From Paramicrobacterium humi (GTDB lineage Bacteria; Actinomycetota; Actinomycetes; Actinomycetales; Microbacteriaceae), in assembly GCF_900105715.1 (NCBI RefSeq), contig NZ_FNRY01000001.1, positions 558,001 to 622,000 on the forward strand: a DNA stretch of 64,000 bases, in the 5' to 3' direction. The position numbers and the translations under genes were made by a program. Under the pieces are notes generated by a model. It did no database searches and was not told the origin of the DNA. It was given only the letters and a program-made list of their open reading frames with translations. This document shows positions 16,478 through 24,822 of the stretch, one piece after another. Position 1 is the first letter of the stretch. The number at the start of each line of letters is the position of its first letter.

Positions 16478-17136
16478 CTACTGGTCGGGCGGGGACGCGC
16501 CCATGTCGATGACGGGACGCACGGGCTGCCGCAGCACGGTCTTGAGCTTCTCGGGCGGCGTGCGCCGCGGGTCGCTCAGGTAGATCTCGTGGTGGTCGCC
16601 GTTGAAGGTGAGCCCGTTCTGCGGGAGATACTCGTCGTGCAGCCGCGCGAGCGTCGGACCTTCGTCATCGTAGGCTCCGATGTGGAGCGTCTGCACGGAG
16701 CGGCCCTCGAGAAGGTGGCGCATGCCGACAATGTGCGCAACGTCGACGCCCTTCGCGCGTTCGACCGTGTCCAGCGCTGTTCGCACGTCATCGCCGGTGA
16801 TCCAGTGCGGGAGGGCGAGGAGCATCGTCCACTGCCACTGCCGCTTGTCGCGCCGCGTCGCGAACACGGCAGGGTCGTCGGCGCGCCACAGGCCTTCGAG
16901 CGGTGCGACGACGAAGTCGCGGCCCGAGCGCTTGCTGTCGAACTTCAGCGTGTAGGCGACCGCGTAGAGCGCTGTGACGATCTCGGCATAGGCGGTCGCC
17001 GTATTGGGTCACCGGCGCCGTCGCCGGCGAGATAGTGCTGCGGCGGCACGTCGACTTCGACGAAGCGCCCGGCGGGCGGCGCGTACAGTTCGCGCGCCGC
17101 CTTCTTGATGTCGTACTTCTCACCGGCGGGGCTCAT
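16478..17136 (-). pseudogene. GyrI-like small-molecule-binding protein, frameshifted
   Basis: Two frames together give one GyrI-like protein of about 219 residues. The N-terminal part (17136 down to about 17008) reads KYDIKKAARELYAPPAGRF and HYLAGDGAGDP. The C-terminal part in another frame continues with NTATAYAEIVTALYAVAYTL, the KRQWQWTML region and IGAYDDEGPTLARLHDEYLP. The switch fits loss of one base in the G run at 17006-17008, where GACCC AAT would need one more C on the minus strand. The family binds small hydrophobic or toxic compounds. The ATG overlaps the stop of the DUF1801 gene (ATGA), so both were one operon. A sequencing error would look the same. Confidence 0.8.
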
Positions 17137-17489
17137 CGTGACGTCCTCGCCTCGATCTCCGTGCGCCGGGAATCGACGATTCGGCGCACGAGTTCGTCAG
17201 GCACGGGCGAGTCGGCGCTGAAGTGGACGCTGCCGCTCGTCGTCTCGAACCCCGTCAGTGCCTCCGCCAGCTCAGCGACGACGGCCCCGCTGAACGGGTA
17301 GAGGGAGAGGAATCTTCGTGTGCGCATCGCGGCGATGAGGCCCTTGTCGCGGTAGAGCAGGGCGGGCATGCCGTAGCTCTTTCCCTCGACCGCCTCCGGC
17401 ACCTGCTCGCGCGCGATGGCGTAGATCCGCTCGAGCGCCGCCCGGTCGGATGCTGCCATCGTCGTGAGGTACTCCGCGACACTGCCCAT
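17133..17489 (-). CDS. DUF1801 / YdhG-like protein
   Basis: A 118-residue single-domain protein of the DUF1801 type (YdhG/frataxin-like fold). It is recognisable by VAEYLTTMAASDRAALERI, the central GKSYGMPALLYRDKGLIAAM and LYPFSGAVVAEL. Some members have been called iron chaperones, but the role of most is unknown. It is followed with an ATGA overlap by the GyrI-like gene, a pairing I believe recurs in actinobacteria. The downstream partner is frameshifted here. Confidence 0.75.
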   Translation of the reverse strand: MGSVAEYLTTMAASDRAALERIYAIAREQVPEAVEGKSYGMPALLYRDKGLIAAMRTRRFLSLYPFSGAVVAELAEALTGFETTSGSVHFSADSPVPDELVRRIVDSRRTEIEARTSR

Positions 17490-17507
17490 GACAGCAGAGC
17501 ATAGACG

Positions 17508-17544
17508 CGAAGGGCCCCGTCGCCTATAGCGACGGAGCCCTTCG
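17508..17544 (-). terminator. Terminator after rplK-rplA
   Basis: CGAAGGGC-CCGTCGC pairs with GCGACGG-GCCCTTCG around a 5-base loop (CTATA on the plus strand), with one mismatch, for 15 paired bases. On the minus strand it begins 13 bp after the rplA stop. Confidence 0.75.
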
Positions 17545-17556
17545 AGGGTCCGTGGA

Positions 17557-18246
17557 TCAGATCGCGTTGACGTCCAGCGGGATGCCGGGGCCGAACGTGG
17601 TCGACACGGCGCCCTTCTGGATGTAGCGGCCCTTCGCGCTCGTCGGCTTGAGGCGGACGACCTCTTCGAGCGCCGCCGAGATGTTCTCGTTCAGCTGCTC
17701 GGCGGTGAAGGCGGCCTTTCCGACGACGAAGTGCACGTTCGCGTGCTTGTCGACGCGGAAGGCGATCTTTCCGCCCTTGATGTCGCCCACGGCCTTCGCC
17801 ACGTCGGGCGTGACGGTTCCGGTCTTCGGGTTCGGCATGAGGCCGCGGGGTCCGAGGACCTTACCGAGGCGGCCGACCTTGCCCATGAGCTCGGGCGTCG
17901 AGACGGCCGAGTCGAAATCGGTGTAGCCGTCTGCGACCTTTTGGATGAGCTCGTCGCCGCCGACCTCGTCAGCGCCCGCTGCGATCGCGGCCTCAGCGGC
18001 CGCACCGGTCGCGAACACGATGACGCGCGCGGTCTTGCCGGTACCGTGAGGAAGAATGACGGTACCGCGGACCATCTGGTCCGCCTTGCGGGGGTCGACA
18101 CCGAGCTTCAGCGCGACCTCGACGGTCGAGTTGAAGTTCGAGGAGCCGGTCTCCTTCGCGAGAGCGACGGCCTCTTCGGGGGTGTAGTGCTTTCCAGCCT
18201 CGATCTTCTCGGCTGCGGCCCGGTAGGCCTTTGACTTCTGTGCCAT
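17557..18246 (-). CDS. rplA: 50S ribosomal protein L1
   Basis: A 229-residue protein with L1 landmarks: [21 protein letters not shown] at the start, the hinge region [20 protein letters not shown] and the C-terminal [21 protein letters not shown]1 binds 23S rRNA at the mobile stalk and in many bacteria represses the rplK-rplA mRNA. The ATG has an AGGAG site 6 bases upstream. It lies 73 bp after rplK in the same operon. Confidence 0.98.
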   Translation of the reverse strand: MAQKSKAYRAAAEKIEAGKHYTPEEAVALAKETGSSNFNSTVEVALKLGVDPRKADQMVRGTVILPHGTGKTARVIVFATGAAAEAAIAAGADEVGGDELIQKVADGYTDFDSAVSTPELMGKVGRLGKVLGPRGLMPNPKTGTVTPDVAKAVGDIKGGKIAFRVDKHANVHFVVGKAAFTAEQLNENISAALEEVVRLKPTSAKGRYIQKGAVSTTFGPGIPLDVNAI

Positions 18247-18319
18247 GTTGTTCTCCTGTTGAGAGTGTGGTCATCTGCGCCTGGCCGGCGCTGCCACGTA
18301 GTCTGTCGGGGGTCGAGTG

Positions 18320-18748
18320 CTACTCGACGGTGATGCCCATGGAACGCGCGGTTCCGGCGATGATCTTCGACGCGGCGTCGATGTCGTTCGCGTTGAGGTC
18401 GGCCATCTTCTGCTCGGCGATCTCGCGCACCTGGTCGTTCGTGAGCTTGCCGACCTTTGTGGTGTGGGGAACTCCGGAGCCCTTCTTGACGCCCGCAGCC
18501 TTCTTGATGAGCTCGGCGGCCGGAGGGGTCTTGAGGATGAACGTGAACGAGCGGTCCTCGTACACGGTGATCTCGACCGGCACGACGTTTCCACGCTGCG
18601 ACTCGGTCGCGGCGTTGTACGCCTTGCAGAACTCCATGATGTTGACGCCGTGCTGACCCAGCGCCGGACCGATCGGCGGGGCGGGGTTGGCGGCGCCGGC
18701 GTTGATCTGAAGCTTAATCAGACCAGTGACCTTCTTCTTCGGTGCCAT
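18320..18748 (-). CDS. rplK: 50S ribosomal protein L11
   Basis: A 142-residue protein with the full L11 pattern: [39 protein letters not shown] and the rRNA-binding C-terminal domain ending in [17 protein letters not shown]. It binds the GTPase-associated centre of 23S rRNA and is needed for RelA/Rel activation. AAGGAAG precedes the ATG. It follows nusG by 116 bp, and that gap contains a hairpin. Confidence 0.98.
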   Translation of the reverse strand: MAPKKKVTGLIKLQINAGAANPAPPIGPALGQHGVNIMEFCKAYNAATESQRGNVVPVEITVYEDRSFTFILKTPPAAELIKKAAGVKKGSGVPHTTKVGKLTNDQVREIAEQKMADLNANDIDAASKIIAGTARSMGITVE

Positions 18749-18834
18749 GATTCTTCCTTCTTCTGGTATTCGAACTCCGCCGGTGTTGGCGGATGCTCTC
18801 CCGACGGCCCGTTGCAGGCCGCGGTAAATCGGCA

Positions 18835-18854
18835 GGATGCCGCTGGCGGCATCC
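18835..18854 (-). promoter_or_regulatory. Hairpin in nusG-rplK gap (possible L1 leader element)
   Basis: GGATGCCGC and GCGGCATCC are perfect complements separated by two bases, placed 10 bp after the nusG stop and 87 bp before rplK. There is no T run, so it is a weak terminator candidate; it could also be a processing site or part of an L1-binding leader. Both arms are copies of the octamer that is over-represented across the window. Confidence 0.45.
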
Positions 18855-18864
18855 GACCGAGGTC

Positions 18865-19839
18865 TTAAAGCTTGGTGACCTGGTCGAAGCTGAGCTCGAC
18901 CGGGGTCTCACGCTCGAAGAGCGAGACGAGGACCGTGAGCTTGCCGCTCTCGGGCTTGATCTCGCTGATCGACCCGGGCAGCCCGGCGAACGAGCCTTCC
19001 TTGATCGTGATGGTCTCGCCGATCTCGAAGTCGACTTCGGCGGGAATCGAGCGCTGTGCGCCCTTCGCGCCGCCGGCCGCGCCGCTCTTCGCGGGAGCCG
19101 TGTCCTTGATCTCGACGAGGCTCTTGAGCATGTTGAACGCCTCTTCGAAGCGTAGCGGCGTGGGGTTGTGGGCGTTGCCCACGAAGCCCGTGACGCCCGG
19201 CGTGTGACGCACGACCGACCAGCTGTCTTCGTTGAGCTCCATGCGCACGAGCACGTAGCCGGGGATGCGCACGCGCGTGACCATCTTGCGCTGGCCGTTC
19301 TTGATCTCCACCACGTCTTCCATGGGGACCTCGACCTGGTAGATGTAGTCCTCGACCTCGAGCGTGCCCTTGCGCTGCTCTATATTGGCCTTCACGCGAC
19401 GCTCGAAACCGGCGTACGAGTGGATGACGTACCACTTGCCCGGCATGACGCGCAGCTCGGCACGGAAGGCCTCGTACGGGTCGACCTCTGCCGGCTCCGG
19501 GGTCTCTTCCGCGGCCGCGGCGGCCTCGTCGGCATCCTGCTCGTCTTCGACAGCCTCGGCGGCGGCTTCGATCTCCTCAGGAGTGTCGGCGTCGAGCGCC
19601 TCCTCCGTCACGGAGTCGGCCTCGGGGTCCTGCGTCTGCCCGAGGGCGTCGAGCGCGGCGTCGAGGCTGCCCTCGACGTCGAGGTCCTCGACATGGAGGG
19701 CGCGGTTCTCTGCGGGCTGCACGGACTGCTCGTTGCCGGCGAGCACGTTGCCCTCTTGCGCCTCGTCGACCTCTGACGACTGCTCAGCCGCGGTCGCCCA
19801 GTCGACGTCGTCTCGGTTTCTCTCAGACACTGAATTCAT
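18865..19839 (-). CDS. nusG: Transcription termination/antitermination factor NusG
   Basis: A 324-residue NusG, much longer than the roughly 180 of E. coli because of an acidic, Glu/Ala/Asp-rich tail of about 130 residues before the NGN domain. The NGN domain begins near [20 protein letters not shown] and includes [17 protein letters not shown] and NTPGVTGF-like [14 protein letters not shown]. The KOW domain follows at [19 protein letters not shown]. It binds RNA polymerase and couples it to ribosomes or Rho. Long acidic extensions are common in actinobacteria. The ATG at 19837-19839 lacks a clear binding site; a GTG three codons in is an alternative. Confidence 0.97.
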   Translation of the reverse strand: MNSVSERNRDDVDWATAAEQSSEVDEAQEGNVLAGNEQSVQPAENRALHVEDLDVEGSLDAALDALGQTQDPEADSVTEEALDADTPEEIEAAAEAVEDEQDADEAAAAAEETPEPAEVDPYEAFRAELRVMPGKWYVIHSYAGFERRVKANIEQRKGTLEVEDYIYQVEVPMEDVVEIKNGQRKMVTRVRIPGYVLVRMELNEDSWSVVRHTPGVTGFVGNAHNPTPLRFEEAFNMLKSLVEIKDTAPAKSGAAGGAKGAQRSIPAEVDFEIGETITIKEGSFAGLPGSISEIKPESGKLTVLVSLFERETPVELSFDQVTKL

Positions 19840-19909
19840 TCCATTTCTGTCGTGCGGCTCCGGCCCGAATATGCGGTGAGCCCGGGGGCCGTCTCAGGTG
19901 CGGTGCGGC

Positions 19910-20185
19910 TCAGGTCGCTGGCGTTCCGAAGACGAAGATCACGAGCCAGCTGAACAGCTGGTCGAGCCCGTAGACGATCGCCATCATGAAGACCACGAAC
20001 ACCAGCACGACGGCGGTGTAGCTCCAGAGCTCGCGACGGGTCGGCGTGACGACCTTCTTGAGCTCGGCGATGACCTGCTTCAGGAACAAGACGATCCCGG
20101 CGAAGGGGCCGCGCTTCTCAGCACGCGCGCTCTTCGCAGCAGCGACGACATCCTCGCTCGGGGTGTCGATTACTTTACGGGCCAA
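19910..20185 (-). CDS. secE: Preprotein translocase subunit SecE
   Basis: A 91-residue single-span SecE. The cytoplasmic part carries the conserved amphipathic segment LKQVIAELKKVVTPTRRELW, followed by one transmembrane helix (YTAVVLVFVVFMMAIVYGL). It clamps SecY in the membrane translocon. The start codon is TTG at 20183-20185, with AAAGG nine bases upstream; no ATG or GTG fits. It lies between tRNA-Trp and nusG, the classic arrangement. Confidence 0.95.
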   Translation of the reverse strand: MARKVIDTPSEDVVAAAKSARAEKRGPFAGIVLFLKQVIAELKKVVTPTRRELWSYTAVVLVFVVFMMAIVYGLDQLFSWLVIFVFGTPAT

Positions 20186-20227
20186 CGTGTTACACCTTTC
20201 GTGTGCCGGTGATCATGCACCGACGCG

Positions 20228-20300
20228 CAGGGCGGACAGGACTCGAACCTGCAACCTGCGGTTTTGGAGACCGCTGCTCTACCAATTGAGCCACCGCCCT
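20228..20300 (-). tRNA. tRNA-Trp (CCA)
   Basis: A 73-base cloverleaf on the minus strand. The 7-bp acceptor AGGGCGG (20300-20294) pairs with CCGCCCT (20235-20229), the discriminator is G, the D arm contains GCTCAATTGGTAGAGC, the anticodon loop is CTCCAAA with anticodon CCA, and the T arm contains GGTTCGAGTCC. The 3' CCA is not encoded. A -10-like TAGAGT lies 18 bases upstream (20324-20319). It sits 42 bp upstream of secE. Confidence 0.97.
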
Positions 20301-20500
20301 ATGAGTGGGGTTGCACCTACTCTAGGGTCGAAATCTGCATAGCTCCACTGAACCGATTGGCGCGCTCGACGCCAAAAATGGGCATAGAGAAGCTTGGCAG
20401 ACTTCAACTACCTCGGATAAGTGTACGCGACGACTTCGGCAACTCCAAGCCGAGGAGGCGCCCCTCGCCTGGCGGCGTCCTACGTGGCAGGATCGCGAGC

Positions 20501-21553
20501 ATGCAGCCCACCGCCGAGTCACCTGTCGCTCCCATGCTCGCGCGCGCCGTCGATGCCGTTCCGGAACCCGACAGCGTCGAGGGTGGACTGGCCTACGAGC
20601 CCAAGTGGGACGGCTTTCGAGGAATCGCATATGTCGACGGCCCCCGCTGTGAGATCGGCAGCCGCGGCTCCAAACCGCTCACCCGTTACTTCCCTGAGCT
20701 TGTCGCGGCCCTGACAGAGCAGCTGCGCGTTCCCTGTGTTCTCGACGGCGAGATCGTCGTGCGCACGGGAACGCCCGGGCACGAGCACCTCGACTGGGAG
20801 GCGCTGTCGCAGCGCATTCACCCGGCCGCGACGCGCATCGAGAAGCTCTCGCAGGAGACGCCCGCGATGTTCGTCGCCTTCGATCTGCTCGCGCTCGGAG
20901 ACCGCGACTACCTGTCCGCGCCGTTTCGCGAGCGTCGTGCCGCTCTCGAGTCGCTCGCCGCCGAGTTGCGGCATCCGCTGTCGATAACGCGGCTGACGAC
21001 GGATGTGGAGCTCGCTCGCCGCTGGCTCGTGGAGTTCGAGGGAGCGGGTCTCGACGGCGTCGTGGCGAAGCGGCTCGCGGAACCGTATGCGCCGGGAAAG
21101 CGGCAGATGCTCAAGGTCAAGCACCATCGCACGGCCGACGTCGTGGCGCTCGGCTACCGCCTGACCTCGGACGGCACGGGTCTTGCCTCGCTGTTGCTCG
21201 GTCTGTTCGATGACGACGGGGTCTTGCGCAATGTCGGCGCGGTGTCGGCGTTCACCGACAAGCGCAGACGGCAACTCGTCGACGAGCTCGCGCCGCACGT
21301 CGACCGGGATGCCGCCGGGATGCCGCTGAAAGGCGAGACCGAGCGCAGCCGGTTCTCGTCGGGCAAGGACCTCTCGTATGTCCGGCTCAAGCCCGAGGTG
21401 GTGCTCGAGGTGAGGTACGACCAGCTGGAGGGCGCACGGTTCCGGCATACGGCCCAGTTCGAACGCTGGCGCCCCGATCGCGAGGCCCGCTCCTGCACCT
21501 TCGAGCAGCTCGAGCGCCCGATCGCCTACGACCTGTCGAAAGTGATCTCGTAG
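20501..21553 (+). CDS. Stand-alone ATP-dependent DNA ligase (LigC type)
   Basis: A 350-residue ligase without polymerase or nuclease domains. The nucleotidyl-transfer motif I is EPKWDGFR with Lys35 as the AMP-accepting residue. Motif III is in FVAFDLLALG, motif IV in LDGVVAKR and motif V in KRQMLKVKHHRTADVV, followed by an OB-fold domain. LigC-type enzymes seal nicks in base-excision and back-up end-joining repair in actinobacteria. The ATG at 20501 follows a weak AGGA; frames that start earlier run into the tRNA-Trp region. It ends two bases before the convergent polymerase gene. Confidence 0.92.
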   Translation: MQPTAESPVAPMLARAVDAVPEPDSVEGGLAYEPKWDGFRGIAYVDGPRCEIGSRGSKPLTRYFPELVAALTEQLRVPCVLDGEIVVRTGTPGHEHLDWEALSQRIHPAATRIEKLSQETPAMFVAFDLLALGDRDYLSAPFRERRAALESLAAELRHPLSITRLTTDVELARRWLVEFEGAGLDGVVAKRLAEPYAPGKRQMLKVKHHRTADVVALGYRLTSDGTGLASLLLGLFDDDGVLRNVGAVSAFTDKRRRQLVDELAPHVDRDAAGMPLKGETERSRFSSGKDLSYVRLKPEVVLEVRYDQLEGARFRHTAQFERWRPDREARSCTFEQLERPIAYDLSKVIS

Positions 21554-21555
21554 TC

Positions 21556-22578
21556 TCAGTCGTCGTGTCTGGCACGGCTCGGCTGCACGCGCGGCGGCTC
21601 CCCCGGCATCTTCGGGTAGTCGGGCGGGAACGGCAGTTCTCCCAAGCCGTTGTCGCAGTCCCGCTGCCACCAGGCGAGCAGCGTGTCGATCGTGCCCTGT
21701 CGTTCGCCGAAGTCGGCGAAGGGGTCGCCGATCGTGCGCAACCGCTCGGGCACCGTCTCGATCGTGAAGGCGCGCGGGTCCACTGTTTCGACCTCGTCCC
21801 AGGTGATCGGGCACGACACGGGCGCGTGGCCAAGGGCGCGGGCACTGTAGGCGCCCGCCATCGTGCGGTCGCGGTTGGCCTGATTGAAGTCCACGAAGAC
21901 CTTCTGTCCGCGTTCCTCTTTCCACCACGCCGTCGTCACCCGATCGGGCATGCGCCGCTCGAGTTCGCGAGCGGCCGCGATGACGGCGTGCCTGACGTCG
22001 AGGAACTCCCGCGTCGGCGCGATGGGCGCGAAGACGTGCAGGCCGCGGTTGCCGGACGTCTTGACGTAGGCCTCGAGTCCGGCCTCGTCGAGCACCTTCC
22101 GCAGTTCGAGTGCCGCCGGAATCGCGTCGTCGATGTCTGTTCCGGGCTGCGGGTCGAGGTCGATGCGCAGCTGGTCGGGATTGTCGGAGTCCTCTGCCCG
22201 TGACGGCCACGGGTGGAACACGATCGTGTTCATCTGCACCGCCCACACCGCCGCGGCCGGCTCGTCGATCACCAGTTGCGGGTGCGATCGTGCGCTCGGG
22301 TAGACGACGGTGACAGCCCGCACGTAATCGGGCGCTCCGCGCGGCGGGTTCTTCGAGAAGAACTGCTCTCCGTCGACGCCTTCCGGGAAGCGCTGCAGTG
22401 ACACCGGCCGGTCGCCGTTCGCGCGCACGAAGGCGTCGCCGACGGCGATGATGTAGTTCGCGAGATCGAGTTTCGTGATGCCGAGCTCGGGCCACAGCAC
22501 ACGACCGGGCGACGAGAGCCGCACCTCCCGCTGCCCGTGCGGCCCGTCGACCGCAAGCATCACGGCGTCGGTTGCCAT
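21556..22578 (-). CDS. LigD-type polymerase/primase domain protein
   Basis: A 340-residue archaeo-eukaryotic primase-like polymerase, the same fold as the POL domain of LigD but here alone. Metal ligands Asp140 and Asp142 lie in LRIDLDPQPG and the third Asp230 in KVFVDFNQ; the nucleotide-binding motif is KTSGNRGLHVF (173-183). Such enzymes add ribonucleotides or fill gaps at breaks. It is convergent with the LigC-type ligase and separated from it by 2 bp, so the two form a repair pair although they cannot share a transcript. No Ku gene is in the window. Confidence 0.93.
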   Translation of the reverse strand: MATDAVMLAVDGPHGQREVRLSSPGRVLWPELGITKLDLANYIIAVGDAFVRANGDRPVSLQRFPEGVDGEQFFSKNPPRGAPDYVRAVTVVYPSARSHPQLVIDEPAAAVWAVQMNTIVFHPWPSRAEDSDNPDQLRIDLDPQPGTDIDDAIPAALELRKVLDEAGLEAYVKTSGNRGLHVFAPIAPTREFLDVRHAVIAAARELERRMPDRVTTAWWKEERGQKVFVDFNQANRDRTMAGAYSARALGHAPVSCPITWDEVETVDPRAFTIETVPERLRTIGDPFADFGERQGTIDTLLAWWQRDCDNGLGELPFPPDYPKMPGEPPRVQPSRARHDD

Positions 22579-22673
22579 GCGCCAACGCTACCCCGCTGTC
22601 GCCGGCGTGTCGAAGGTCCTGCGCGTCGCGGTCGTCGGTTCACTCGTCCTCCACAGGAGCCGGCGCAAAGAGG

Positions 22674-22682
22674 TTGTCCACA
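22674..22682 (+). other. DnaA-box-like nonamer
   Basis: TTGTCCACA matches the high-GC variant of the DnaA box at all nine positions. A second, weaker CCTCCACAG lies about 25 bases upstream (near 22649). Two sites upstream of an HNH gene do not make an origin, and no dnaA, dnaN or gyrB gene is near. It may be a chance match or a regulatory site of the DUF222 gene. Confidence 0.35.
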
Positions 22683-22745
22683 AGTCGCCTCTGATCTGCG
22701 GTTCCGTCGGACGCGAATGTCGGTGGGTGCTGGTTGACTTGAGCC

Positions 22746-24149
22746 ATGAACGAGCAGGCGAGGTGGTCGGACGGCATCCCTCACGTGGCGGATGCCGCGG
22801 CCATGCGCGCCGCCGAGACAGCTCTCTCGGCGGTCGCCGAGCTCATCGACATCGACCCTGGCGATCTCACGGCGAACGGACTGCTCGAGTACACGGGACT
22901 TCTGGGAAACATCGCCCGGGTCGTGGAGGGTCGGCAGGTCGGCAACGTGGGCGAGATCGCCCGCCGCTCCGGCGCCGACGCCGGGCTCGACGGGCTGGCC
23001 GCCCGTCACGGCGCGGCGACGCCCGCGGCGCTGTTCGAGAAGATCACGGGGGCGAAGAACTCGACGGCGTACCGCTACGCGCGCACCGCCAAGCACGCGA
23101 CGCCTCGAGTGTCGGATGCCGGGGCTCCGCTGCCTCCTCTGTTCGAGCACACCGCCGCGGTCCTCGCCGAGGGGATCATCGGCCTCGACGCCGCCGAGGC
23201 GCTCACCGCAACCCTCGCGGCCGTTCTGCCCCGGGCGATTCCCGCGGAACTCGACGAGGCCGAGCGGACCCTGCTCGGCAACGCGACGGGAGCGTCGGGA
23301 AACGCGCCCCTGCCCGCCGATGAGCTGCGACTGCAGGCCAAGGCGTTCTGCATCGCTCTCGATCCGGACGGGGCCGAGCCGACCGCCGAGCAGCAGCATC
23401 AGGCGCGCAGCCTCACCTTCACCGCTCAGGATGACGGAATGCTCCGGATCGCCGGCCGGCTCTCGCCGGAGCAGGCGGCTATCGTCACGCCGGTGTTCGA
23501 TGCTTTCATGTCCCCGCGCACAGGGCCCGTCTTCCTCACCGAGGAGGAACTCGCGGCCAAGAACGCGCAGCCCGAGCAGCGGAGCAGGTCGCAGGAGCGC
23601 TCCGATGTGTTCACCGCCATCATCGGCGGCGTCGGGAAGCAGGATGCCACCCCGAAGCTGCACGGCCGCGGGCCGACAGTTCTTGTCGTCACGAACGGGA
23701 ACGACCTGCAGAACGGAACGGGCGCGGCTTGCTCTCCCGGCACTCCGGAACCGCTCCCGCAGTCGTTCGTCCGGCAGATGCAGTGCGACGGCGACACCCG
23801 CCCGCTCGACTTCCGGCGTGGAGAAGTGCTCAACCTCGGCGCCGCGGAGCGTTTCTTCGCGGCCGCCCAGCGCCTCGCGCTGATCGCCCGAGACGGGCCA
23901 ACGTGCGTCGCCGACGGATGCACGATCCCCGCATGGCTCACGGAAGCACACCACATCGTCGCGTGGGCCGACGGAGGCCGCACAGACCTCCGCAACGGCG
24001 TCATGGTGTGCTGGTTTCACCATCGGCTGCTGGAGCGCGGCGAATGGAGCGTCCGCATCGTCGACGGCAGGGCGCGCATGATCCCGCCGGCCTGGTACGT
24101 CGGCCGGCGGTATCTGCGCCGCCAACGACGGGAGCTCGACTCCGGGTGA
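22746..24149 (+). CDS. DUF222 / 13E12-type HNH endonuclease-like protein
   Basis: A 467-residue protein of the actinobacterial DUF222-HNH (13E12 repeat) family. The DUF222 region covers about residues 20-300. The HNH finger lies near the C-terminus: Cys387 and Cys392 (PTCVADGC), the AHHIVAWADGG core (His402, His403), RTDLRNGV and Cys422/His425 (VCWFHHRLLE). These residues should hold zinc and catalyse DNA nicking. Copies of this family occur many times in related genomes and are often treated as mobile or selfish, but no terminal repeats or target duplication were seen here. DnaA-box-like sequences lie just upstream. Confidence 0.9.
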   Translation: MNEQARWSDGIPHVADAAAMRAAETALSAVAELIDIDPGDLTANGLLEYTGLLGNIARVVEGRQVGNVGEIARRSGADAGLDGLAARHGAATPAALFEKITGAKNSTAYRYARTAKHATPRVSDAGAPLPPLFEHTAAVLAEGIIGLDAAEALTATLAAVLPRAIPAELDEAERTLLGNATGASGNAPLPADELRLQAKAFCIALDPDGAEPTAEQQHQARSLTFTAQDDGMLRIAGRLSPEQAAIVTPVFDAFMSPRTGPVFLTEEELAAKNAQPEQRSRSQERSDVFTAIIGGVGKQDATPKLHGRGPTVLVVTNGNDLQNGTGAACSPGTPEPLPQSFVRQMQCDGDTRPLDFRRGEVLNLGAAERFFAAAQRLALIARDGPTCVADGCTIPAWLTEAHHIVAWADGGRTDLRNGVMVCWFHHRLLERGEWSVRIVDGRARMIPPAWYVGRRYLRRQRRELDSG

Positions 24150-24201
24150 CGAGCGGGAGGCGCTCCTCCGAGGGAGGGAATCGGCGTGGAATGATGGTCG
24201 C

Positions 24202-24822
24202 ATGCCGCCCACTTCGCGCAGCGTCGCCGTCATTCTCTTCGAGGGCTTCGAGCTGCTTGACGCCGTCGGTCCCATCGAGCTGTTCAGCCGGCTGCCCCAT
24301 GACTTCGCCGTCTCCCTCCTCGGTCCCGATGCCGGGCCCGTGCGCAGCCGACAGGGCGCCGAAGTGGTCGCCGACACGTCCTACGACGACGCGGTGACAC
24401 CCGACATCGCGCTCGTTCCGGGTGGCATGGGAACGCGCACGCTCGTCGATGACGCACCGTTTCTCGAGTGGCTCGCGCGGTGGGCGCGCGGCGCAGAGTT
24501 CGTGACGTCGGTGTGCACCGGGTCGGCGCTGCTCGCGGCATCCGGTCTTCTCGAGGGGTATCGCGCGACGTCGAACAAGCGCGCCTTCGACTGGGCGTCC
24601 CACCACGGCGAGAACGTCGAGTGGGTTCGACAGGCGCGCTGGGTCGTCGATCGCAACCGCTGGACGTCGTCAGGAGTCGCTGCCGGAATGGACATGACGC
24701 ACGCGCTCATCGCCGCTCTCGTCGGCCGGGATGCTGCGCGGGAGGCGGCCGCGGGCATCGAGTACGAGCCGCACACGGATGCGGAGCGGGATCCCTTCGC
24801 ACGCGAGAGCGAGACCTCGTGA
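24202..24822 (+). CDS. DJ-1/PfpI-family protein
   Basis: A 206-residue class I amidotransferase-like protein. The nucleophile elbow FVTSVCTGSALLAASG puts Cys105 at the active site, and the acidic residue in FEGFELLDAVGP fits the DJ-1 Glu. The sequence resembles the isonitrile hydratase and glutamine-amidotransferase-like branch. It may be a hydrolase, a glyoxalase-like enzyme or a stress protein. Its TGA stop overlaps the GTG of the CPBP protease gene (GTGA), so the two are coupled. Confidence 0.88.
   Translation: MPPTSRSVAVILFEGFELLDAVGPIELFSRLPHDFAVSLLGPDAGPVRSRQGAEVVADTSYDDAVTPDIALVPGGMGTRTLVDDAPFLEWLARWARGAEFVTSVCTGSALLAASGLLEGYRATSNKRAFDWASHHGENVEWVRQARWVVDRNRWTSSGVAAGMDMTHALIAALVGRDAAREAAAGIEYEPHTDAERDPFARESETS

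Noticed and set aside
16945-17136. A separate 63-residue protein at the start of the GyrI-like gene
   Set aside because: Its first two thirds are the true GyrI-like N-terminus and the rest is out-of-frame; it is half of a frameshifted gene.
17133-17489. Toxin-antitoxin pair (DUF1801 with GyrI-like gene)
   Set aside because: The overlap and size look similar, but both belong to families without known toxin or antitoxin role.
22640-22745. Replication origin
   Set aside because: One good DnaA-box-like nonamer and one weak one without dnaA, dnaN or AT-rich unwinding DNA nearby is not enough.
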